DNA of 22,573 nt. Source: a virus. Made by a program: the position numbers and the translations under genes. The notes beneath the pieces were generated by a model. The model did no database searches. It was not told the DNA's origin and saw nothing but the letters and a program-made list of their open reading frames with translations. The stretch spans positions 1-22,573 of the IMG/VR virus record IMGVR_UViG_3300025305_000152; one strand, given 5' to 3'. Shown here in pieces: positions 5,292-12,292 of the stretch. Each line of letters starts with the position of its first letter. Position 1 is the first letter of the stretch.

Positions 5292-5951
5292 TCATATATT
5301 GCATACATCACTCAAACATTGTTCCTCACTGAACCCACTTCTAATGTTTTCCCATACAAGTTCTGAAGAACTAGGGTAGGCGTATACACCATCATTCATA
5401 TAAACGCCACCACTATCATACCCCGGAAGATCACTGTACCAGTCAAGTTCCTCGCCACTATAGAATCTCTGATAATCATCATGCCACATCTTAGGCTCGA
5501 TACCTCTACCTTTTGTAAGGTAATAGTTCCATAATACCTCATCTGACTTCCTTATCTTCATCCACGATCTCATTTTTCTCATGGATGGTTTGTACCCTAT
5601 CTCTTCCTCAACGGGCTTACATTCATAGTCCCAAGGCCAGTGCATCTCTACCGGCCTTTCTTCATCAGACCATTCAGGCACGACTCTAGGCTTTTCCATT
5701 TCACCTATTTGCTTTATGGCTTCCATTCTATAAGCTATAAATTCGGCGCAGTTTATACTTTGCCACTCAGGTTGGGCTTCGTATGGAGCAACTAAACCTA
5801 TCGTACGACCACAATCGAACCACTTAAAACCATCCTCATCAATTGACTCTACACGCATAGTAGCATGATCGTATATACTTACTACTAAGCAATGAGATCG
5901 AACATAACCAGAATCAAGTGAATGAACTTTAATAAGATTAAAATTTTTCAT
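5292..5951 (-). CDS. Unknown protein with an RNR-like C-terminal Cys tail
   Basis: The product is 219 residues from ATG 5951, which overlaps the RNR stop as ATGA; an in-frame ATG at 5975 would add eight residues. The body is Trp/Tyr-rich and acidic (EWSDEERPVEMHWPWDYEC, WHDDYQRFYSGEELDWYSDL) and matches no family I know. The last residues are EEQCLSDVCNI, nearly the same as the RNR tail SESQCLSGVCGI. The DNA of the two tails agrees at 31 of 39 positions, including a 14-base exact match (5309-5322 and 5965-5978). The gene is visibly richer in A+T than its neighbours, suggesting recent acquisition. Confidence 0.72.
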   Translation of the reverse strand: MKNFNLIKVHSLDSGYVRSHCLVVSIYDHATMRVESIDEDGFKWFDCGRTIGLVAPYEAQPEWQSINCAEFIAYRMEAIKQIGEMEKPRVVPEWSDEERPVEMHWPWDYECKPVEEEIGYKPSMRKMRSWMKIRKSDEVLWNYYLTKGRGIEPKMWHDDYQRFYSGEELDWYSDLPGYDSGGVYMNDGVYAYPSSSELVWENIRSGFSEEQCLSDVCNI

Positions 5952-7627
5952 ATCCCACATACCCCACTCAAACATTGTGACTCACTGTTGTCCTCATATA
6001 CCACCCCACGCTTAGCGTGCGCCTCCTCGTAGGGCACAGGCGTCAACGGCTGGCCACCCCTAGCGCCTGACGGATAAAATGTCAGGCCACGCAACCCATG
6101 CGCGTACTTGTGTACCATCTTTGCAAACTCCTCTACTTTAGACTCATTGTTTAGCTCACTGCCCCACTCGGGTAAGTTAATCGTGCTGCTGATAGCGTGA
6201 TCAACGTACTTTTGCATGTCGAACTGCATCTTTATCCTGCGCTCAGGGTCCGCCGCTAGATCTACGGCTGACTCAATATCGTCTGGACTGATCCCGCCCT
6301 CGATGAGGGCTTGGGCTGTACCGTCAACGACAAACTGATGCTTCCATCTGGCGCCGTCCCCAAGATACCTTCTGCGGTATGCGACAGAGTAGACAGGCTC
6401 AATCCCACTTGTTGTCCCGGCAAGGATCGAAATCGTGCCTGTAGGGGCGATTGCTCTATATCCTTTTGGACGACTGAGAAAAAGTCTATCGCAGTGTACA
6501 TTAGCTGATCTTTCTGATTCATCCTTGTATACCTTGAGCCATTGCCTCAGCTCATCATTCATTTCATATTTGTGTCCACGCTGCAACAGCCATTCGTGGA
6601 CACCCATAAGCCCTAGACCGAGTCTACGGTTTTGCGCTCGTACTTCACGAACTTTGCCGTATGGTACCGTCGCCCGAATCGTAGTACAGACCAGCATCTT
6701 TGACGCAAGGCGGACGGCAGCCTTGAACTCATCAATCGTCTGTATGTTCGCCATGTTAACACTACCAAGACAGCATATGTCACTATCATCCTCGCTCGTA
6801 ATCTCAGTACAAGCGTTACGCAATGTTTCATTACTCTTTTCTCCAAAGTTAAAACTGAATCCTGGCTCCCCTGTACGCATGGCTTGCCGGCAGTTCTCCA
6901 CGAACAGATCCGGCATACCCTTGTGTTGCAGGAAAGCATCGTCATAGTTAATGGATATGTTCATCATATCCAGAGGGGCACGATAGTTAAAGTCAGCACG
7001 CTTAGCGTCAGCCACCGTAAACGGTGTGCCATCTTCGTTAAACGCACCAGCGATAGGCATATCGTGCCAGTTCTTGGCCCTTAGAAAGGACCACACATCC
7101 TCGTGCTGCCAGTTGAGGCTGCCATACTCTGCGGTGCGGCGCGTGCCACCCTGCATAACATGACGACCACAATCGTTCAGCATTTCTAACAGAGGCAGCG
7201 GACCAGACGAGATACCGCCAGTGCGGGACAACGTCCGGCCGGACGGGCGTATCGCAGATACGTCCATACCAATGCCACCCCCTGTCATAGTGCAGCTAAC
7301 AGCTCGCCACACTAGGTCTGCCCATTCCTCTCGCGTGTCATGCTCGGCACGCAGCAGGTAGCAGTTGTTCAGAAAAGCTGTGCTAGGATCTCGACCGGCA
7401 TAGTAGATCTGCCGGCCACCCGGCATGATCACGCAGCCAGAGATAGCTTGACGCAACCCGTCAAGATCCTCACGCGACAGCAAAGGAGTCTCGGTGCCGC
7501 CGCGGGTGCCACAGATGTAGTCAACAATGATCGAGGCGCGATCATCCCACGTTTCTAATGTGTTCTGAGCATACTTCCGCCTAAATATTGTCTCGCTAAA
7601 TGCTGTTTTTAAACCGCCGTGTTCCAT
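5948..7627 (-). CDS. nrdJ: Class II (adenosylcobalamin-type) ribonucleotide reductase
   Basis: The 559-residue enzyme reduces ribonucleotides to deoxyribonucleotides for phage DNA synthesis. Visible motifs: FLNNCY with Cys89 and CLGSVN with Cys286 (the expected substrate-reducing pair), NACTE 271-275 (Asn271, Cys273 thiyl-radical site, Glu275), APTGTISILAGTTSGIEPVY (394-413) and the redox tail CLSGVC with Cys552 and Cys557. There is no N-terminal ATP cone, no nrdB-like gene nearby and no glycyl-radical motif. The TGTIS-TSGIEP signature fits the B12-dependent class. Class is an inference from these motifs. AAGGAG is well spaced before the ATG. Confidence 0.9.
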   Translation of the reverse strand: MEHGGLKTAFSETIFRRKYAQNTLETWDDRASIIVDYICGTRGGTETPLLSREDLDGLRQAISGCVIMPGGRQIYYAGRDPSTAFLNNCYLLRAEHDTREEWADLVWRAVSCTMTGGGIGMDVSAIRPSGRTLSRTGGISSGPLPLLEMLNDCGRHVMQGGTRRTAEYGSLNWQHEDVWSFLRAKNWHDMPIAGAFNEDGTPFTVADAKRADFNYRAPLDMMNISINYDDAFLQHKGMPDLFVENCRQAMRTGEPGFSFNFGEKSNETLRNACTEITSEDDSDICCLGSVNMANIQTIDEFKAAVRLASKMLVCTTIRATVPYGKVREVRAQNRRLGLGLMGVHEWLLQRGHKYEMNDELRQWLKVYKDESERSANVHCDRLFLSRPKGYRAIAPTGTISILAGTTSGIEPVYSVAYRRRYLGDGARWKHQFVVDGTAQALIEGGISPDDIESAVDLAADPERRIKMQFDMQKYVDHAISSTINLPEWGSELNNESKVEEFAKMVHKYAHGLRGLTFYPSGARGGQPLTPVPYEEAHAKRGVVYEDNSESQCLSGVCGI

Positions 7628-7637
7628 GTTGTTCTCC

Positions 7638-8099
7638 TTATGTTACCGGACCTAGATCAGCCCGCCATTGTTCTATCTCTTTGCCCTCACGGGCAGCCAT
7701 TATCTCATCGTACCCCTCTGGTGTGGCCCACTTGGCCGGCACCTTTGCAGAGTTGAACGCAGCTGGGTGGTACAGGTATCGACCTATCCCCCAGTTGACG
7801 GCAGCTCTTTTCAGGGAGTCTGAGATCCCGCCTTTAGCGGCTTCTATATTGGTGTCATCAGCTCCGTCTGCTTTGGTCACCCACTCGCCGTCCACACGGC
7901 ACGACAGGTAGCAGACCATACGCTCACCAATCCACTCGAACTTGCTTTGCCACCCGCCCGGACCAAACACCTCATCCAGACGGTCCATAACATCACGCGC
8001 TGTGATGTACACCAGCTCCCCGCTACCGCCCTGCCCCCGCCGCCATTTCAGCTTGGCGACGGGGAACGGACGTTTCAGAGCAATCTCTATCCGTTTCAC
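7638..8099 (-). CDS. Rad52/Rad22-like single-strand annealing protein
   Basis: The 153-residue product carries the Rad52-family core: YITARDVMDRLDEVFGPGGW (31-50), a beta section MVCYLSCRVDGEWV, then KGGISDSLKRAAVNWGIGRYLY (89-110). Proteins of this type anneal complementary single strands during phage recombination and repair, normally with an exonuclease such as the one at 4216-5001. Start is GTG 8099 behind a strong GGAGGT site at five-base spacing, overlapping the upstream stop as GTGA. The length is typical of phage versions, which lack the eukaryotic C-terminal half. Confidence 0.9.
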   Translation of the reverse strand: MKRIEIALKRPFPVAKLKWRRGQGGSGELVYITARDVMDRLDEVFGPGGWQSKFEWIGERMVCYLSCRVDGEWVTKADGADDTNIEAAKGGISDSLKRAAVNWGIGRYLYHPAAFNSAKVPAKWATPEGYDEIMAAREGKEIEQWRADLGPVT

Positions 8100-8344
8100 T
8101 CGGTACCTCCATAGTTATCAGGCAACTCCGCAACATCATCACCCTCTACCAGTTCCTCGTGGTAGCTGCCATCAGGGTCGCGCCATGCTTTGTACTTGCG
8201 CTCGACCATGTGGCTGCGGACTATGATGGACGGGCTGTCTTTAGTACCCACATCATTCTCATACATCCGAGATCCGTACTTCATGGGCTGTAACAGCTCC
8301 TCAAATATAGACCACGGATCACGACGTAACATCATGCTTCTCAT
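8096..8344 (-). CDS. Small acidic protein between nuclease and Rad52-like genes
   Basis: The product is 82 residues from ATG 8344, opening MRSMMLRRDPWSIFEELLQP and ending EGDDVAELPDNYGG. An AGGAG site lies six bases before this ATG; a longer reading from 8383 lacks such support. The middle (SPSIIVRSHMVERKYKAWRD) looks beta-like and the C-terminus is acidic. It overlaps both neighbours, so it belongs to the recombination operon. I do not recognise a family. Confidence 0.65.
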   Translation of the reverse strand: MRSMMLRRDPWSIFEELLQPMKYGSRMYENDVGTKDSPSIIVRSHMVERKYKAWRDPDGSYHEELVEGDDVAELPDNYGGTE

Positions 8345-8681
8345 CTTTTTCTCCTGTTGAAAGTTTAACAAAGTGTTTTGCATCTACTACCGCTAGTGGC
8401 TGAGCCCTGTTGCGCTTGATGATCAGCAACGGTTCATGTTCACCAGCGTTAGCACACGCCTGTTTCCAAGCTGCCCACACGTTGAGCGACTCGGTGTTTT
8501 TACATTCTATACTGTACGGGAACAGTCGTCTAGCCGCTGGCGACAGCATCAGATCCTCTCCCGCCGCCCCCATTGACCTTGACTCTACGTCCGCTGGCTT
8601 TACTGGCAGTTCCCCCAACAATAGTGATCTCACCCACTGTTGCAACCGACGTCCCTTCGCTTTCGCTGACTGTGTTTTCAT
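8319..8681 (-). CDS. PD-(D/E)XK nuclease, resolvase-like
   Basis: The product is 120 residues with SMGAAGEDLMLSPAARRLFP (37-55; Glu42, Asp43), PYSIECKN (Glu59, Lys61) and WAAWKQACANA (Gln74). The order E-D ... E-x-K ... Q fits small restriction-like nucleases that phages use as Holliday-junction resolvases or structure-specific endonucleases. KAKGRRLQQWVR at the N-terminus is typical of the same group. GGGGAAAAGG precedes the ATG. The first 50 codons overlap the end of the helicase gene in another frame, and the end overlaps the next gene by 26 bases. Confidence 0.78.
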   Translation of the reverse strand: MKTQSAKAKGRRLQQWVRSLLLGELPVKPADVESRSMGAAGEDLMLSPAARRLFPYSIECKNTESLNVWAAWKQACANAGEHEPLLIIKRNRAQPLAVVDAKHFVKLSTGEKDEKHDVTS

Positions 8682-9570
8682 CCTTTTCCCCTACAATCCT
8701 GGGGCTGTCCCATTTAGTTTGATAGTTCATGCTGGCCGAGTCAAACCACAGGTCCAGCGTCGTTTCTGCTGTGTCAAAGTGTCGAGCTTTGGCTATCTCG
8801 AACGTGGCATCTGGTGCCGTAGCGTCCCGCTCTCGACGAGATGCCGGTGTTTTCTGTAGCAGCAGAACCGAGCAAGCCAAATTGGTCAGATCTGCACTAC
8901 CAGCCACGCTGAATTTGTCCAGCCTGTCGTCCACACTGAGCCCCTTACGGGCATGGGTGATCAAAAGGATATGCACCCCTAGATCCCTAGCCGCGATCGA
9001 CAGCGCCAACATCAGCCGCTTCTGGCCCTGATAATCATCCGATGGGATGTCGCCCATAGTCATGAGGCTGTCCACCACTATAAACTTCACCTTCAAGTTG
9101 GCCACGGTGTAGCGCACAACAGCCAGCAGTGTCTTGAAATTGATGCTGCCCTGCTGCCGGTAGAACCATAGCTTGCCGTTAGCCCAGCGCGTAAAGTCCA
9201 GCACCTCAGTCATGTCAGGAGAGGCTACTAAACTAGATTGCGTCACCATGCGGGCGAGGCTGTGCGGCACCGTCATTTCGAGCGAGACAATCAGAGATTT
9301 GAACCCCTGCTCCATAGCGTGTAGCGCGAACTGACCTGCCAGCATAGACTTACCGCTGCCTGACTGACCGCACATGAGGCTGGTGCTGCCCTCTTGCAAC
9401 CTGAACTTGGTGTCGAGGCACGGCCACGGCAGCTTGATACCGCTCAGGTTTTCTCCGCTCATGCAGTATTGCAGCACCTCGTCGGTCCACTCGGCGGCTG
9501 CTCCAACCTGACGCTGGACCCCGCCAATACCCTCGTATTCACGCAGTTCTTCTGTGGTTATTTCTGGCAT
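8530..9570 (-). CDS. DnaB-like replicative helicase / RecA-fold ATPase
   Basis: The product is 346 residues. The RecA-fold core shows Walker A GQSGSGKS (68-75), SLEM (96-99) as in DnaB-family helicases, Walker B KFIVVDS (162-168, Asp167), LLITHARK (202-209) and GSADLTNLACSVLLLQK (224-240). There is no primase or DnaB N-terminal domain, as in short phage helicases. It would unwind the phage replication fork. AAAAGGAA precedes the ATG, which lies within the end of the upstream gene. The last 50 residues, Ser/Gly-rich and low in complexity, overlap the nuclease gene at 8319-8681. Confidence 0.88.
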   Translation of the reverse strand: MPEITTEELREYEGIGGVQRQVGAAAEWTDEVLQYCMSGENLSGIKLPWPCLDTKFRLQEGSTSLMCGQSGSGKSMLAGQFALHAMEQGFKSLIVSLEMTVPHSLARMVTQSSLVASPDMTEVLDFTRWANGKLWFYRQQGSINFKTLLAVVRYTVANLKVKFIVVDSLMTMGDIPSDDYQGQKRLMLALSIAARDLGVHILLITHARKGLSVDDRLDKFSVAGSADLTNLACSVLLLQKTPASRRERDATAPDATFEIAKARHFDTAETTLDLWFDSASMNYQTKWDSPRIVGEKDENTVSESEGTSVATVGEITIVGGTASKASGRRVKVNGGGGRGSDAVASG

Positions 9571-10046
9571 TTCCTTTTCCTGTTTGGGTCTAATTTGTCC
9601 AGCTCTTCCTTAGTATAATTATAACACGGCGCGACCTCCTTGGGGGGGCGCCAGTAGGGATTCCACTCGGCATGGTCCTTTGGCACAGCCATCATAGCGG
9701 CTGCGTCCCAGCGCACAGCTGAGTACCGGGCACGATCTTCTCTGTGGCCGTGGCTTGACGACACCACGCGATTGGGGGAGTTGTGATTAGTACCAACAAA
9801 AAAGTCTGGCTCGGCGGCCAGACGTTGTAGTTTCTGGTACATATAAAAAGCTTTTATGATAGCCTCATCAGCCTCACGCTTATGGTTTTTCCCTGACTTT
9901 TTTATGGTTTCAATATAGCTTAGGGCTGCCGTGAGCAACCGCTCCACCTCCACCTGTCCGCCACGTACTTTTTGCGCAGATGCTTGCTTTAGCAGCCCCT
10001 CCATCTTACGCAATGCACGCTGAATTCTTGTTATTTGTCGTCCCAT
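9558..10046 (-). CDS. Helical protein of unknown function
   Basis: The product is 162 residues from ATG 10046 (MGRQITRIQRALRKMEG), preceded by AGGA at about ten bases. The first 95 residues are predicted by eye to be helical, with many Lys, Arg, Gln and Leu; the rest is Trp/Pro-rich (EWNPYWRPPKEV) with a basic end (DPNRKRKCQK). It is the first gene after a strong terminator at 10080-10116 and overlaps the helicase start by 13 bases. This spot next to the helicase could suit a helicase loader or accessory factor, but no motif shows that. Confidence 0.65.
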   Translation of the reverse strand: MGRQITRIQRALRKMEGLLKQASAQKVRGGQVEVERLLTAALSYIETIKKSGKNHKREADEAIIKAFYMYQKLQRLAAEPDFFVGTNHNSPNRVVSSSHGHREDRARYSAVRWDAAAMMAVPKDHAEWNPYWRPPKEVAPCYNYTKEELDKLDPNRKRKCQK

Positions 10047-10079
10047 ATTAATAATCTTCCTGACGTATCTCCTTGATAA

Positions 10080-10116
10080 TAAATAAAAAAACCAGGGCCC
10101 AGTTTGTGGACCCCGG
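10080..10116 (-). terminator. Rho-independent terminator inside the leftward block
   Basis: On the minus strand CCGGGGTCC (10116-10108) pairs with GGGCCCTGG (10100-10092), nine pairs with two G-U, over a seven-base loop. It is followed by TTTTTTTATTTATT. It starts 15 bases past the stop of the gene at 10132 and lies 34 bases before the next ATG. It divides the leftward genes into two units or lowers expression of the helicase side. Confidence 0.85.
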
Positions 10117-10131
10117 CTGCAATACCCAACC

Positions 10132-10350
10132 TCACTCAAAATCACTGTACCAATTTTCCTGTTTAAGCCCCAGCTGGCCCCCCAGTTTTCTCAGGAGATT
10201 ACCCACCTCGTGACAATCGTTGGCCATTGCTGACCCACACTCTAGCACGTCACTCGCTAGGCTCCGGCTTTTATTCAGAGCTTTGATAATATCCGCCCTA
10301 TCTTGGGGCGTCAAAGTTGATTTGGACTTTTTTGTAGCTTTCTTGCTCAT
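10132..10350 (-). CDS. Small Lys-rich helical protein
   Basis: The product is 72 residues. It has a lysine/serine-rich opening (MSKKATKKSKSTLTPQDRAD), a long helical middle (IIKALNKSRSLASDVLECGS) and an end NWYSDFE. GAGGA precedes the ATG at 10350. It lies four bases after the gene at 10354 and is followed by the terminator at 10080-10116, so it is the last gene of the upstream leftward unit. No family is recognised. Confidence 0.68.
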   Translation of the reverse strand: MSKKATKKSKSTLTPQDRADIIKALNKSRSLASDVLECGSAMANDCHEVGNLLRKLGGQLGLKQENWYSDFE

Positions 10351-10353
10351 GGT

Positions 10354-10653
10354 TTATTCCTCACTATAAGTTCCGTTATATGGATTTGGTTCATGGTCCT
10401 CGTATCTGGGGCCATCATCAGCAGAGTGTTGGCCCTCATCGCCAGCATACAGCGAGCCAGCACCACCAAACTCATGGTCCCACTCGGCAGCTGTGACCCC
10501 TGTCATCAGGAACTCACGCTCCGAACTGCTGAGAAACGGGAACACCGTCTGAATCAGCTCGCCACCTTGCCACCGGTCCAGCTGCACCTGCGTAACAGGC
10601 AGCTCCATCGTGTGGGCGGTGCCCGAAAACATAGACTTCTTAGTGATCATCAT
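10354..10653 (-). CDS. Conserved small phage protein, REFL-tG motif
   Basis: The product is 99 residues. Residues about 1-60 (KKSMFSGTAHTMELPV, LDRWQGGELIQTVFPFLSSS, EREFLMTGVTAAEWDHEF) form a pattern I have seen in many unrelated phage early regions; its function is unknown. The remaining 40 residues are acidic and disordered (YAGDEGQHSADDGPRYEDHE). ATG 10653 overlaps the upstream stop as ATGA and is preferred over an ATG 15 bases earlier. The surroundings, all short early genes, suggest a host-takeover or regulatory role, which is inference. Confidence 0.76.
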   Translation of the reverse strand: MMITKKSMFSGTAHTMELPVTQVQLDRWQGGELIQTVFPFLSSSEREFLMTGVTAAEWDHEFGGAGSLYAGDEGQHSADDGPRYEDHEPNPYNGTYSEE

Positions 10654-10847
10654 TTCAATTCTCTCCATTCAGATGGGTGATACCAGCTCCACTCCTGTTT
10701 CTCTAGGGAGTGAAGCACCATTGGGGATACATCTTTTATCGAGCCACCAAGGTAGCCCTGCTTGCTGTCGGCCAGCACCACTACGATCTCGGCAACGTCG
10801 CCGGTGTCGGTGTGCTTCAGCTTGACTCGCTGACCGCGTCGTTTCAT
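10650..10847 (-). CDS. Small beta-rich protein of unknown function
   Basis: The product is 65 residues from ATG 10847 (MKRRGQRVKLKHTDTGDVAE), with alternating hydrophobic residues (IVVVLADSKQGYLGGSIKDV) and an end WSWYHPSEWREL. The start overlaps the previous stop (ATGA), with AAGGAG close in front. The pattern suggests a small beta barrel such as an SH3-like fold, but this is a guess from alternation. It is part of the chain of overlapping early genes. Confidence 0.65.
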   Translation of the reverse strand: MKRRGQRVKLKHTDTGDVAEIVVVLADSKQGYLGGSIKDVSPMVLHSLEKQEWSWYHPSEWRELK

Positions 10848-11092
10848 AACTCCTTTTCCCACACCTTTACCCCATAGGTTTTAACGTCCGACACATAGGT
10901 GTCTCCATATTCCCAGCTACCGTAGGTGTACGGCGATTTCGCTGCGACAAACCAGCGAGCGTGGGGGTTGGCAGCTTCCTTGTCAGGGCGCTGATACTTC
11001 TTGAGTACGTGCCATGTCCAGCCAGTTTCTTCGTTTTCCCACACTTCATATGGGTCATCTACACGGCGGGTTTTTCCACACTCGTTTTTCAT
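10844..11092 (-). CDS. Small Trp/Tyr-rich protein of unknown function
   Basis: The product is 82 residues. It has a core DPYEVWENEETGWTWHVLKK and PHARWFVAAKSPYTYGSWEY, ending VKVWEKEL. The repeated aromatic residues and TYGSWEYGDTY section suggest a compact beta fold. GGAG is six bases before the ATG at 11092. It lies nine bases downstream of the gene at 11102 and overlaps the next start by four bases. No family is recognised. Confidence 0.68.
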   Translation of the reverse strand: MKNECGKTRRVDDPYEVWENEETGWTWHVLKKYQRPDKEAANPHARWFVAAKSPYTYGSWEYGDTYVSDVKTYGVKVWEKEL

Positions 11093-11101
11093 AGCTATCT
11101 C

Positions 11102-11398
11102 CTAGACCGGTACTACCATCAGATTGTCGGCTAAAAACCACTTGCCGCCTTGGGAATTGGGGCGGATCATTTCCGTCACCCCGCGCAGCTCCACTTCACG
11201 CCAGACCCTGCCTTTCTCAGATAGGTGCGGCGCTACCGGGGCGCTGGTCGCGTGCCACTGCGGCCGCAACTTGAAACCCCTCGTGGGGTGGGATTCTGCC
11301 GGCAACCAATGGCCGGCGGGAATTCGCTGTCTGCGGTTGATGAAGAGGGGCCCGATCGACCCGTCTTTCCTGAGGTTAAATAATTTCCAAGCTCTCAT
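11102..11398 (-). CDS. Conserved small phage protein of unknown function
   Basis: The product is 98 residues from ATG 11398, six bases after AGGAG; an ATG six bases earlier sits on the ribosome site itself. It contains LFNLRKDGSIGPLFINRRQR, HWLPAESHPTRGFKLRPQWH and APHLSEKGRVWREVEL, then QGGKWFLADNL. The order LFIN-RRQRIP-W-x-x-AE-RP-x-WH-APHLS-GRVW is a pattern common in phage early regions, with no known function. It is the second gene behind the promoter at 11622-11651. Confidence 0.76.
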   Translation of the reverse strand: MRAWKLFNLRKDGSIGPLFINRRQRIPAGHWLPAESHPTRGFKLRPQWHATSAPVAPHLSEKGRVWREVELRGVTEMIRPNSQGGKWFLADNLMVVPV

Positions 11399-11407
11399 GT
11401 GCATCTC

Positions 11408-11602
11408 CTAGCTTTCCAGCCACTCGTCAAAAGATTTATGGGGCGCCGGGGCGCACGCTTTGTAGATTGCGTACTCATCGGCCAGCTTGCCGAACATCTT
11501 AGAGAGCCCGTCGGCTCGACCGCTGCCGAAATTTGCTTCTCGGCTGTGGGCTCGCTCCCTTCTCCACTGCGTCTGTTGCTGGTGTCCGTTTCTCATTTTC
11601 AT
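11408..11602 (-). CDS. First small gene behind the leftward early promoter
   Basis: The product is 64 residues. It has a basic, Gln/Arg-rich N-terminus (MKMRNGHQQQTQWRRERAHS) and a helical C-terminal half (LSKMFGKLADEYAIYKACAP) ending FDEWLES. CGGAGAA is directly before the ATG at 11602, and a sigma70-like promoter lies 20 bases further upstream. As the first gene of the unit it would be made early. The function is unknown; the basic head could bind nucleic acid. Confidence 0.62.
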   Translation of the reverse strand: MKMRNGHQQQTQWRRERAHSREANFGSGRADGLSKMFGKLADEYAIYKACAPAPHKSFDEWLES

Positions 11603-11621
11603 TTCTCCGTTGACTGAGCCC

Positions 11622-11651
11622 AGTATAAACGATGGCGCCAGGCGCTGTCTA
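11622..11651 (-). promoter_or_regulatory. Sigma70-like promoter for the leftward early block
   Basis: On the minus strand TAGACA (11651-11646) and TATACT (11627-11622) are separated by 18 bases; each differs from consensus at one position. The spacer holds the near-palindrome AGCGCCTGGCGCCA, a possible operator. The -10 region and flank (TATAAACGATGG on the plus strand at 11624-11635) recur exactly in the second leftward promoter at 14104-14115. It lies 20 bases before the start of the gene at 11408-11602. Confidence 0.75.
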
Positions 11652-11766
11652 CCTTTTTCTGACTTTATTTTTACGCCTTTAGAATCAATGGCTTGCGCCT
11701 AATAGATTACTATTATAGAAGAGAATACTTTGTTGTTAGTTGTATCCGACAACTCAATCATGATCG

Positions 11767-12036
11767 TTAGCGCTCGATCCATCGGATGCCAAGGTGCTGC
11801 ATTGCTGACGCCCTCAAGACGGGGTGGTAAACATCGATAACGTGCCCATCAAACATGGGGCCGGCCTGGCAGAGCCGTAAATCTGGGATGATAAGATCAG
11901 CATTGGACCAAGCCAGCTCCCGTAGAGGGGCACATACGTCTAAATGACAGTTCCAAGAATAGTGTACCAATTCTGTACCAATATAGGGGGGAAGATTGGC
12001 CAGGATCTCCGACCATCGCCGTAAGTCTCCGACCAT
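11767..12036 (-). CDS. Doubtful ORF in the repeat-bearing control region
   Basis: From ATG 12036 the reading gives 89 residues (MVGDLRRWSEILANLPPYIG ... MQHLGIRWIER). There is no ribosome site before the ATG, and no usable GTG or TTG near it. The frame is open further upstream, but that part lies opposite the more convincing plus-strand gene at 12077. Two pairs of short direct repeats fall inside it (11963-11982, 12006-12036). The C-terminal half has ordinary composition, so it may be genuine, but a non-coding control region explains it equally well. Confidence 0.33.
   Translation of the reverse strand: MVGDLRRWSEILANLPPYIGTELVHYSWNCHLDVCAPLRELAWSNADLIIPDLRLCQAGPMFDGHVIDVYHPVLRASAMQHLGIRWIER
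11963..12036. repeat. Two pairs of short direct repeats, iteron-like
   Basis: TGTACCAAT occurs at 11963-11971 and 11974-11982, an 11-base period, about one helical turn. TCTCCGACCAT occurs at 12006-12016 and 12026-12036, a 20-base period, close to two turns. Spacing by helical turns suits protein-binding sites on one face of the DNA. They lie between leftward genes and just upstream of the small plus-strand gene at 12077. Confidence 0.5.
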
Positions 12037-12076
12037 GCCAGATCGGTCGGGTGAGAAGCACCAGCGGGCGAGAAAA

Positions 12077-12217
12077 ATGCAACGAAATTTAGTCGCGAAA
12101 CATGCCCGATCGTTCAACCAGTCCGCGGCATATCGTGACAGGAAAAAAACACCACGAGACAAACACCCAGCGAACACGCTGCAGGAGGCGCTAGAATCGC
12201 CCCAGCGTGACGTTTAG
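12077..12217 (+). CDS. Small basic phage protein on the opposite strand
   Basis: The product is 46 residues from ATG 12077: MQRNLVAKHARSFNQSAAYR followed by DRKKTPRDKH. The pattern R-N-x-V-A-K-x-x-R-x-F-N-x-x-A-x-x-x-D-R-K-K is one I recall from many small basic proteins of T7-like and other phages, function unknown. An in-frame ATG at 11996 would add 27 residues that lack this character. The ribosome site is weak (GCGAGAAAA). It is the only plus-strand gene between 3502 and 14522. Confidence 0.6.
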   Translation: MQRNLVAKHARSFNQSAAYRDRKKTPRDKHPANTLQEALESPQRDV

Positions 12218-12242
12218 GCGTTTGTCCGTACAGGTACACCAG

Positions 12243-12268
12243 CAAAAGAAAACCCCGCCGTAGCGGGG
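12243..12268 (-). terminator. Rho-independent terminator of the methyltransferase unit
   Basis: On the minus strand CCCCGC (12268-12263) pairs with GCGGGG (12258-12253) over a four-base loop, followed by TTTTCTTTTGCT. It lies 25 bases past the stop of the gene at 12293. It ends the leftward unit that starts near 14100 and separates it from the region of direct repeats. Confidence 0.85.
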
Positions 12269-12292
12269 CTCTCGTGCGTTACTAGCGCCTAC

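Noticed and set aside
6435-6947. Plus-strand frame of 170 codons
   Set aside because: It lies wholly within the RNR gene, whose motifs prove the minus-strand frame. The product has no family character.
8410-8859. Plus-strand frame of 149 codons
   Set aside because: It is opposite the helicase and nuclease genes, both supported by motifs.
11640-11766. tRNA or other RNA gene in the A+T-rich gap
   Set aside because: No cloverleaf arms or CCA-type end could be formed by eye; only promoter sequence was supported.
12037-12177. N-terminal extension of the minus-strand frame at 11767
   Set aside because: It runs opposite the plus-strand gene at 12077, whose pattern is more convincing, and its Phe/Cys/Arg-rich residues look non-coding.
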